From contig LGRX02027263.1 in assembly GCA_001247695.2 (NCBI GenBank), positions 1 through 64,000 of the forward strand: a DNA stretch of 64,000 bases, in the 5' to 3' direction. The translations under genes were made by a program, and so were the position numbers. This DNA is from Cymbomonas tetramitiformis. Taxonomy: Eukaryota > Chlorophyta > Pyramimonadophyceae > Pyramimonadales > Pyramimonadaceae. The notes under the pieces are model-generated. The model did no database searches and had not been told where the DNA came from. It saw nothing but the letters and a program-made list of their open reading frames with translations. Of the stretch, positions 50,155 through 57,893 are shown in pieces (within the stretch, counting starts at the first letter, position 1; each line of letters begins with the position of its first letter).

Positions 50155-51438
50155 ATGCGTCGCTTTCGTCGATCGAAATTCCACGACAACGGACACACGC
50201 GTACACGGAGTCGCTCGTCGCGTTCGGTCATGGGAAGGCTGTATCTGTCGGTACCCATACGCGCGGCGGCGACGACGCACGAATGTGTATGCTGCGTCGT
50301 GGATCTGAACATGGACACTTGCAAAACCCGCCTACAGGTGTGGGCTGAATGGGAGAACAACACGAGCGATTCGGTGCTTCGGATTAGAGCGGACTGGACA
50401 CGGGACGTTCGGTTGGTTGTCAACGTCCGTTTGCGAGGTTTGTGCGACACGCACCCGTGGAAGCAGATGTACTCGACGAGGGCGGGCGTGTCGCACCGAA
50501 CCTACGGCGTGGACGACTTTGTCGGTGTCGGATCGTGCCTTGCGCGGTTCGAAATGCGGGAAGGGTCGGCGTACGCGCAGTTCACACGAGCGTGCGTCGA
50601 AACCAAACGCATCCTGGGCATGCTGGAGACCCCGACTCTTGTCGATCGCGAAACTGCTTTCGAGGAGCCGCGTATCGTTTCCGCGGTGCTGGACGTTCGT
50701 CACGTACGGGACGACTCGTACTTGGTGACAAACTCCGCCGCGTTTCGAGGTTTGCTGTCCTCGAGAATAAGAACTTTCCAATCACCCGACGGTTGCGATT
50801 CCGTGTACGTCGTGAATTCGGAGAGGGACGCTCGCGACGACCACAAAATCGTGGTCGGCAGCTTTGGAAGGAGCTTGACGAACGTGCACATCTTTGCGGA
50901 CATCGTGAAGGACTCGCACGCCTTATACATTCGCGGCAAGGAAGACTTGCGCATCACCGACAGCGAAGGCGAAAGCGTGAACGACGAGTTTTTATGTCGT
51001 GTCATGAGCTTGTACAATCGTATGCAGGACGTCGAATTCGAGGAAGAGGTGATCAACATTTGCTACGCGACGAGCGTCGCGTTCGACGAAGCGTTTCACA
51101 GGATGTGCCAGTTGTATCGTATATGTCTTTACAACGACATGGAATGGCTCCGTTTGATGGTGACGCTGTACCTTTTAAACAAGTATCGACATTCCCCGTT
51201 ACTGTGCGAGCTGTATCAATTCTACCACGATCTGAAGGAAGTGGGTGTGAACGTATCGTTCGAGGAGAGGGTGCTGAACGCAAGCATACAAAAGATGATG
51301 AAATCCGTCAGGGATATCGACCAGACTTTGACAGAGACGTTTGTCGATAAGTGCACACGAGGAATGCAGCCTTGGCAGACGCAGCTCTGGAAAACGTTCA
51401 TATGCGATAGCAAGAAGCGACCGAGAGACGGCGCGTAG
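50155..51438 (+). CDS. Hypothetical protein with basic C-terminal tail, 427 aa
   Basis: Begins MRRFRRSKFHDNG; an alternative ATG at 50230 (MGRLYLSVPIRAA) would remove the basic leader and fits the usual TATA spacing better. The N-terminal third has beta-type alternation and several Cys. The central part (YVVNSERDARDDHKIVV...) is mixed. The C-terminal third is helical (MEWLRLMVTLYLLNKY...) and ends in KKRPRDGA, a possible nuclear-localisation signal. The layout loosely recalls MATH plus BTB proteins, but I cannot confirm it. Confidence 0.7.
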   Translation: MRRFRRSKFHDNGHTRTRSRSSRSVMGRLYLSVPIRAAATTHECVCCVVDLNMDTCKTRLQVWAEWENNTSDSVLRIRADWTRDVRLVVNVRLRGLCDTHPWKQMYSTRAGVSHRTYGVDDFVGVGSCLARFEMREGSAYAQFTRACVETKRILGMLETPTLVDRETAFEEPRIVSAVLDVRHVRDDSYLVTNSAAFRGLLSSRIRTFQSPDGCDSVYVVNSERDARDDHKIVVGSFGRSLTNVHIFADIVKDSHALYIRGKEDLRITDSEGESVNDEFLCRVMSLYNRMQDVEFEEEVINICYATSVAFDEAFHRMCQLYRICLYNDMEWLRLMVTLYLLNKYRHSPLLCELYQFYHDLKEVGVNVSFEERVLNASIQKMMKSVRDIDQTLTETFVDKCTRGMQPWQTQLWKTFICDSKKRPRDGA

Positions 51439-51941
51439 TCGGAACCGTAGGCGACCTCCTCGCGCACTGTTCGTGTGCGAATTGCCCTCGATTGACCCCA
51501 AAAACGCACACACCGCTGACATCACATCACACGCGCGTTAAGATCCGTTTGATAGCATTAACTCGATTTTGTAAACACCTTTCGATCTCTCTCTCTCTCT
51601 CTCTCGTTTCCATCCGACGCGCTTTCAAGGAGTGTCAGATCTCGGGTGGAGTTCACGCGTTCGACGAAAATCTAGAATCTTCGGTGACCGTGTTGCGAGC
51701 GATTGTAAAACGCGAGGATATATGCGCGATGCTCGATCTCGTGTAGTTGAAATCTACGAGCAGCTCAACCCACGAGAACAGTCCATGCGCGACACACCGG
51801 ATAGACAAGTTCGACACCGCAACTGCGCGCCACGCGGTGTGACAACGCAACGCCGATTCTTTTTATTCATCAATTCAGATTTTACATTAACCCGTTTTGC
51901 AAACTACTGGTCGACCGGTCGTCGACATTACCGTGACGGTT
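51439..51941. other. Convergent intergenic region with CT tract
   Basis: Contains a (CT)n tract at 51587-51605. An ATG-less open stretch ending at 51746 reads like a protein C-terminus (ENLESSVTVLRAIVKRED). It begins after a pyrimidine tract and TTTCAAG, so it could be an exon, but no donor partner was found. Confidence 0.35.
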
Positions 51942-53225
51942 TCACGCTCCGCGGAGCGGAATGACGTTGGCCATGGTCGCGTGCGTAAGATGCGTATGCG
52001 CGAAGTCCAGTATTTTCGCATTATCCTCTTCGTTGTCACACTCTTCCGTCGCCTGTATGGAGCATATCGAATCGCAACTGTCGTTCCCGGTCATGCGGAG
52101 CATCACCTTACGACACATGTTACAATGGATGACGAAACCTTTTTGCATCGCCTTGATACACTCTCCGGAGATCCGAAGGCGTTTCAACAGTTCCGTACAG
52201 GAGGCGCGCGCGTTTACCAAGCGATTCTCCTGTTCTTTGAGCTCGAATCGTAGACCGTCGACCGTCAGTGCGAGGTCCTTGTTTTGCTCGGTCGTCATAT
52301 GATGATCATCCTCCAATTCGTACAGATTACTTTCTTTTTCTTGCAAATTCGTCGTCATCTCTCGGAGATGCACACCTCTCCATCTCGCGAGCGCGACCGA
52401 CATTCGTTGCGTTCGCTGTTTCCCGCGTAAATAGATGGCGAACCAATCCCTGAAGAGTTTCGCCACAGCGCGACTCTTTCGAACAGTCGACGCGCCCACA
52501 ATTTTTCGTACACGGTCGTCGTCGAGCATCGAAAACGTGTGGCACGAAAGCATCGCCTTCCAGCCGTACACAACTTTACGTTCCACACTACGTTCATCCG
52601 TAACGACGACCACAGCATCGCATTGAACGGATACATCGCTCGACACCTTGGGCGGAGGCGCGCACTGCGTGCCGGCATCCGAGCGGGTGGGTGCGTGCAC
52701 CGTAGAGGTTTGAGTGCACGCGCAGACGGAGTTGTCGACGGCGATGTCGGACTGCGACGCGACGGTTTTGCAGGGTAAGCCCTCCGGGGCGCATTGGATC
52801 TCGACGTCCCGTTGCGGGGTCTTAAAGGTGAAAACATGCGCTCCGTACGAATCCGACGAGGATCCGTTCGTATGCGTATGGTCGACAGAGTTTGCCGACG
52901 GCGCCCATTCGCTTCGACGAAGTGCATCGAAAGCGGTGTCGGTCTGCCAACCTTCGCGTGCGAACACCCCACCGGCACAACCCGATGTGCTCGGTGTCGG
53001 CTGTGCGAACCCGTGAAGCGCCGGATCGAAGTGTGCATGACTCGGTACCGGATACGTAACGCTTACCACGGGTAAGCCCGCAAGTTCCCGAAGGATAAGA
53101 ATCTGGCCTTGCAAGGAGCAGATGTGTTGCTCGTGTTGAAGTGAGCGCGCTTTACACTCGAACGCATCGCACACACTCGTTTTCGTTAGTTTGGAAGGAT
53201 CGAACACGGTAGCTTCAGGATTCAT
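51942..53225 (-). CDS. Coiled-coil protein with repeated TQC/VQC motifs, 427 aa
   Basis: Starts MNPEATVFDPSKLTK (ATG at 53225); the longer frame to 53639 crosses the shared TATA. The first 200 residues are loop-rich and carry repeated short motifs, VEIQCA, TQTS, GTQCA and VSVQCD. The C-terminal half is a long helical, probably coiled-coil region (NLQEKESNLYELEDD..., LRFELKEQENRL) ending with CNMCRK, which may bind metal. No membrane segment. The TQC/TQT motifs resemble short linear motifs that dock dynein light chain in cellular proteins; that is a suggestion only. It could be a scaffold or tegument protein. Confidence 0.7.
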   Translation of the reverse strand: MNPEATVFDPSKLTKTSVCDAFECKARSLQHEQHICSLQGQILILRELAGLPVVSVTYPVPSHAHFDPALHGFAQPTPSTSGCAGGVFAREGWQTDTAFDALRRSEWAPSANSVDHTHTNGSSSDSYGAHVFTFKTPQRDVEIQCAPEGLPCKTVASQSDIAVDNSVCACTQTSTVHAPTRSDAGTQCAPPPKVSSDVSVQCDAVVVVTDERSVERKVVYGWKAMLSCHTFSMLDDDRVRKIVGASTVRKSRAVAKLFRDWFAIYLRGKQRTQRMSVALARWRGVHLREMTTNLQEKESNLYELEDDHHMTTEQNKDLALTVDGLRFELKEQENRLVNARASCTELLKRLRISGECIKAMQKGFVIHCNMCRKVMLRMTGNDSCDSICSIQATEECDNEEDNAKILDFAHTHLTHATMANVIPLRGA

Positions 53226-53387
53226 ACTGGCACGTTTATCAAAAGATGCAGATGACGCGTTCTCTCTTCGGAATCTATTCGTGCGGTTCGATCGATCATC
53301 CGCATTGAACGAACAATCGCATCGGATGCTTGTGAGTACACGTCGTCGTGCAGTCCTCCGTAAAATTGCTCGTAGTTCAAAACGTAG

Positions 53388-53396
53388 TATATATAT
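53388..53396. promoter_or_regulatory. Palindromic TATA run, bidirectional promoter candidate
   Basis: TATATATAT, 65 bp before the plus-strand ATG at 53461 and 163 bp before the minus-strand ATG at 53225. Confidence 0.6.
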
Positions 53397-53460
53397 CGCG
53401 CACAACCCACCACTTTCGCCGTACACGGAAATAACATTCATACACCAAATATTCGTATCG

Positions 53461-54044
53461 ATGGCGTCGTTAGCCGACTTAATCTCCAAAATATACAAGG
53501 ATCTACCGGACTGTACGACCACCGAGGATAAAAACGCACTCCGCCGAGCACGAAACGCATACGTACGTGCCGCAAACGCGATGCTCAACGAATATAAAAC
53601 TTTACAAGAAGACGCCACCACCGACCTGTTGTGGTGCACGGCGCACTTGATCGAAAATATCGACTCGGATAAGGCGCGCGTTCCGCTTCGACTGAGATCC
53701 TTCCCACGTAGGAAAAGCTACAGATTTCCCAGAAGGCTGAAATCGGACGGCGCTGCAACCCGGATATACGACGACCTGCAAAAGTCGACAGGCAAATATG
53801 CAAGATCGGACAGTTCGCCAAATAATACGGTACGTGTTTTTATCACAAGTTCAAAGCGGACCATCTTCTTTTATTTTATACATCGAACGTCGATAGTGAA
53901 AATGAAAAACTCGACGTACTTTGGATAAGCCACCTTTTAACGAATTTCTACGAAAAAGGAACGATCGGTACGACGTACCCACGCAAACTCGAACAAACGG
54001 CGAATAATTCTCTGGGCGACTTACTACTAGAGAAACGCGAATAG
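53461..54044 (+). CDS. Hypothetical protein with possible 20-nt mini-intron
   Basis: Exon 1 (53461-53829) encodes MASLADLISKIYKDLPD... and is helical and basic toward its end. The frame then degenerates to a stop at 53928. Removing 53830-53849 (GTACGT...ATCACAAG, 20 nt) switches to a frame that stays open to TAG at 54042 and reads as good protein (FKADHLLLFYTSNVDSEN...), for 187 aa in total. Whether this is a true mini-intron, a frameshift mutation or a sequencing error cannot be decided here. The TATA run is 65 bp upstream. Family not recognised. Confidence 0.55.
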
Positions 54045-54596
54045 GCCTCGCACGATGTAAGCGGCACCGGCCACAATCCGCTCAATAACGAGGCACAACA
54101 AAAAGACACGCCGTCGCTCGTGTATGCAAAATCGCGAATACAACATATCGGGCTTTTTATTACACATTTCTCGACATTTTTTACATACACGCGAAACGGA
54201 CCGTATTGGTCGAGATGCCGGCCGGAGATCTCGTATCATTCAAAGTTTGTCGAAACGGAGATGAAAGAGATTCGGAAACACCGAGCGTCGATGTTCGGAG
54301 ATGTTGGGAGAGATCAAATTTTGAAAACGGTACCGTTTTTTGTATTTTTCATTTTTAATACATGTAACATTCACACACCGCTCTGTTTTTTTTTATGACA
54401 ACTATCCAAATTTGCGTGAGAATATTTGTCAAACTCTCCACTTCCAACACACACACACACTCACACACTCTCTCTCTCTCTCTCTACAAACGAAGGTTGG
54501 GGTGAAGTACGAATCGCGCTGTAGGAAGGTGACTGGTCGGTAGATTTCGAGACCCGTGATCGCGGCCGCGTGACGGATGTTCGTTGCAAAGGCCGA
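54045..54596. other. Intergenic region with CA and CT microsatellites
   Basis: A 47-codon frame at 54215-54358 (MPAGDLVSFKVCRNG...) could be a tiny gene but has no promoter. CA repeats and a (CT)n tract lie at 54447-54485. It is otherwise AT-rich for this segment, with no further gene seen. Confidence 0.35.
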
Positions 54597-56573
54597 TCAA
54601 ACAAATTCGTCGTGCGATTCCTTCACATATCGCGCGATTTGCAAAACGGCGTTTCGAGCTATCAGTCCCAAAGCCAGTCCGCGTTTCTCACAGATTCCTC
54701 TGCCGAAACATTTCCAACAAGCATGAGACAAAACGTTGTCCGCGTCTTTTCCAGGTCGAGTGTCTATTCGAAAGAGGAACCACATCTTTCCGCCGGAAGA
54801 ATGCGGCTTTACCGCGCTTCGGTTAGGCGGTAGTCGTCGCGGCAAGCATACGTCGTCGCCTCCCCGGCGTAGGGTTATGCACGCGGAGAGATTCGCGTTT
54901 TGATCGCGTATGGGGCAAAACGCGCAGTCCGAACTTTGCACCGCCATGATGGTGGCTTTACACGCTGCTCCGTATACACGCGGACTGAGCGTGACGCTCA
55001 GACGCGCCGCGTCTAGCTCGATCCGAACGGCGTCTTCCCAGGATGTACCGACGCTCTGAAGCACGGATGTTATCACCGTTTTCAAAAGAGGCATCATTCT
55101 CGTTGCGATCGCGGATATCGGCTTAGTCATTCTCGTCGATAGCTGCGTCGGTCTCATTTTCGTATTGGAAGCACGCGCGTCGGAGGGAGTTCTCAGTCTC
55201 GCCTCCGCGAGCGTGTCGCGCAACAGTTGCGCCAAATTCTCGACACAACACAAGCCGCCGCCAGTCCCTCGTCGTACCGTGGGTACCGTCACGTCGGTGA
55301 ACAGTCCGAGCATACGTCCGGTCATGAAGGCCCTGTTGGAGGTGTAACGGCGGAGAGCGAGGGAATCGCTCAAAGGCATAGCCGTGTCTGCGTGCGAGTA
55401 TCGAGGATTGTCGAAAGAAGCCGCTCTGGATTCCCACTTCGCCATCCCCACCGCTCTCACCGTCGGACCGCACACCGCGTCCAAAAAACATTCCACTCGA
55501 ATTCCTCGACGTGCAAACCAGGCGTCCTCGCGTAAAGCGGGATGTAAGAAATCACGAAAGAACGATGCATACACGGACTTGTCCTGGAAAACGGGCCCTT
55601 GAAACGGCCAGACGCCGTCGTCGCCGACGTCTCCCGACGCGAGTTCTGTGAAACGCTGGAAGAGATAACCGTGGACTGACGGTTTGCTAAGAGCTTCGTC
55701 GAAAGGCGGTTCGATGTGCTCGTCCGACGGGTCGGTGCGGCGCCGGGTTTCCAATAGCAAGACATGCGCGGTGCATCCCGGAAACCATCGCGACCAGCGA
55801 GACTCGATCAGGCGCGTCGCCCGCGCTACCGGTCCGTCCGCGCTTCTCGCGGCGCGCCACGCCGCTCGAAGGTGTATTCGACGAGCGGCCTCGTCCGACT
55901 CCGTCGTTTCGGAGGCGAGCGTTTCGAGAGTTCGTCGCTCCTCCTCCGTGAGATGCTCGATGTGATACTGCGCCTCCGGTAGGTCCGGAAAGTCGAAGTC
56001 GAGCACCAGGCATTGAATCGGACAACTTTCAAACCGCGTGCAGTGGTAGAAGCGAGTAGGAGTCGCGTCTACGGTCAGCGCGTGATTGGCACACGGAGAC
56101 GGGACGTGAGAGCAATCTCGCCGTTGGGTAAACATGGCGGACTCTTGGCGCATGGAGAAAGGCGTCAAGACGTAGCACAGTAACCTGACCCAAGAAAGCA
56201 CGCAATACATTTTGGCCTGCCCGGCGTCGACGCCGACTAAATCATGCCCCACCAGAACCGGAAAGAGGGCATAAAATTCTGACACGTCCTTGACCCGAGC
56301 AAGGAGCCCTTCCGAGTTCGCGCTTTCGAGGTGGACGATGGCAGCGGCGCGAGGACCGTTCTTGCGCCACCATCTACCGGAGTCTCCCAGAAGACCGTCC
56401 GACTCTCGGAGCGACCGCTGAAAGGTCTCCAGCACGCGTCGCTCGTCGAGGAAGGCGTCGCGCACATGTCGCCCACGCACAAAGCACAGCGTGCGCGCGA
56501 TCTCCGCAGCGAACAGATTGTCGCTCGGCCGGGCGCACATGAAACAATCCAGACTCAGTCGGAACGGTCGCAT
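54597..56573 (-). CDS. Archaeo-eukaryotic primase, herpes UL52-like
   Basis: A 658-aa protein from MRPFRLSLDC (an upstream in-frame ATG at 56651 is possible). It has the primase catalytic order: motif I, D192-F-D194 in CLVLDFDFPD; motif II, S-V-H301 before YLFQRF; motif III, D365 in ECFLDAVCG, followed by R373 and K379. A C-terminal Cys-rich region follows (C550-x2-C553, C565, C576, then ACWKC), matching the zinc-binding end of UL52-type primases. Such enzymes make RNA primers for viral DNA replication, usually with a helicase. No helicase gene is in the window. It lies next to the JAMM gene on the same strand. The assignment rests on motif order, not overall similarity. Confidence 0.72.
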   Translation of the reverse strand: MRPFRLSLDCFMCARPSDNLFAAEIARTLCFVRGRHVRDAFLDERRVLETFQRSLRESDGLLGDSGRWWRKNGPRAAAIVHLESANSEGLLARVKDVSEFYALFPVLVGHDLVGVDAGQAKMYCVLSWVRLLCYVLTPFSMRQESAMFTQRRDCSHVPSPCANHALTVDATPTRFYHCTRFESCPIQCLVLDFDFPDLPEAQYHIEHLTEEERRTLETLASETTESDEAARRIHLRAAWRAARSADGPVARATRLIESRWSRWFPGCTAHVLLLETRRRTDPSDEHIEPPFDEALSKPSVHGYLFQRFTELASGDVGDDGVWPFQGPVFQDKSVYASFFRDFLHPALREDAWFARRGIRVECFLDAVCGPTVRAVGMAKWESRAASFDNPRYSHADTAMPLSDSLALRRYTSNRAFMTGRMLGLFTDVTVPTVRRGTGGGLCCVENLAQLLRDTLAEARLRTPSDARASNTKMRPTQLSTRMTKPISAIATRMMPLLKTVITSVLQSVGTSWEDAVRIELDAARLSVTLSPRVYGAACKATIMAVQSSDCAFCPIRDQNANLSACITLRRGGDDVCLPRRLPPNRSAVKPHSSGGKMWFLFRIDTRPGKDADNVLSHACWKCFGRGICEKRGLALGLIARNAVLQIARYVKESHDEFV

Positions 56574-56780
56574 CTTTCGAAGGGGGACGATTCGGTACGT
56601 GGCGACAGAATGTGCGCACACGCGATTCGATCGAGGTCGGTCACGACTCACCCTGCCACCCGATTATTGTTCGAATACTCAAAGACGTCGGAAAAACTGT
56701 GTACATCGAAACGAAGAACGTGACGCCGTGTTATCGGCGCCACGTTACGGAGTGCATCACGAGATGCGAGCGTCCGCTTT

Positions 56781-57764
56781 TCAATTTTGAAAAATGTACG
56801 GGTAATATTCCACGGCCAGACGCATACGAAACATGTGCATGTACGCTAACAGATACTCCTGAATGTCTTCCAGTGTGTCGAAACTCATCTGTCGAATAAA
56901 CCGCAACTCCCGCGTCGTGACCGATGCGCCCGAGCCCGAGTGCAGCGCCAATATTTCGGTCGTACGGTTATCAACAAAGTTGTCGGACACAACGGCGGCA
57001 CCGTAAACGTCCGTGAGAAACTTGTGTATCGTCGGTCTACTTAACCGGTCCGTCCAATCGTCCCCTCTTAACTTTTCTATCACGTATATTCCGCTATACC
57101 CGAAGATCATGTGATAGTTCGAAGCCCGCAACATCGAAAGAAAGCAAGCGCCGTCCTCGTAACTGGGAGGGGCGTGCCTCCCCAGCACCTCCTTGATGAC
57201 CAGTGGATGCGAATGGAACGGAACTATTTGAGACTTCTCCGATCGAGACGCCTGACTATAAAAACGCCGGTTGAGAGTGAGATCCACCGGCACCACTCCC
57301 AAGCGATCGGTCTCCTCGAAAGTGGGACCCTTGTTGATAACACACAGCTCGTCCATAAGCCCCGTGGTGATATTTCCTAAGACGTAGCCGGCGCATTCGC
57401 ATTTCATAAGCATCACCGTATTCATCGAGCTGCAGAGAGTCTTCGTGTCCACTCCCTTCAAACCTATTTTGCTAGCTAGCGGTTTCTTACTGAAGAGGCC
57501 GTCGCGTATACCGAGTATGATGGGTTTCGGCGCAAGCTTGGCCAACGTTTGGTCGTGCTCCCGAAGGTCGGTGGTCCGGGCACGTCTCGCCTCGGTACGC
57601 AGCTTTACCCACAACCATTCGATGCTATTAAAGAAGTACAACGGGTACGTCGCTGTGACGACGTGACGTGAAGACTTCGGCGGATGCAATCGCGCACGAG
57701 CGCACGACAGATAATAGTCATCCCGTCCGAGATGTTCGCTATCGGACACGACGTGTATCGCCAT
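56781..57764 (-). CDS. JAMM/MPN metalloprotease, candidate deubiquitinase
   Basis: A 327-aa protein with H184-S-H186-P, a longer than usual 14-residue spacer, and S201-x2-D204 in PPSYEDG. This is the JAMM zinc motif HxH...SxxD. The partner glutamate is probably E123 in CECAGYVLGN, which resembles the E-x2-G-x-L-G strand of MPN domains. Active JAMM proteins such as AMSH and Rpn11 remove ubiquitin; others act on phage tail or sulfur-carrier proteins. The spacer insertion and extra N- and C-terminal regions are unusual. The palindromic TATA lies 36 bp before the ATG. With an ESCRT-III gene 3.2 kb away, an AMSH-like role at viral membranes is attractive but inferred. Confidence 0.68.
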   Translation of the reverse strand: MAIHVVSDSEHLGRDDYYLSCARARLHPPKSSRHVVTATYPLYFFNSIEWLWVKLRTEARRARTTDLREHDQTLAKLAPKPIILGIRDGLFSKKPLASKIGLKGVDTKTLCSSMNTVMLMKCECAGYVLGNITTGLMDELCVINKGPTFEETDRLGVVPVDLTLNRRFYSQASRSEKSQIVPFHSHPLVIKEVLGRHAPPSYEDGACFLSMLRASNYHMIFGYSGIYVIEKLRGDDWTDRLSRPTIHKFLTDVYGAAVVSDNFVDNRTTEILALHSGSGASVTTRELRFIRQMSFDTLEDIQEYLLAYMHMFRMRLAVEYYPYIFQN

Positions 57765-57799
57765 GACGAATTCTCCTTCTTTGAGAATGGCCGCGCGTG

Positions 57800-57807
57800 T
57801 ATATATA
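57800..57807. promoter_or_regulatory. Palindromic TATA run, bidirectional promoter candidate
   Basis: TATATATA, 36 bp from the minus-strand JAMM start (57764) and 87 bp from the plus-strand ATG at 57894. Confidence 0.7.
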
Positions 57808-57893
57808 ATACAGATCCGTAAGACATGCTCTTATCGATCGAAGTGCGCGAACCCGACCAACGTCCGAGAGACCGAAGGACGACCGTTGTAAAG

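Noticed and set aside
50155..51438. Assignment as a MATH/BTB ubiquitin-ligase adaptor
   Set aside because: The overall order is suggestive, but no BTB core motif could be recognised, so it is left hypothetical.
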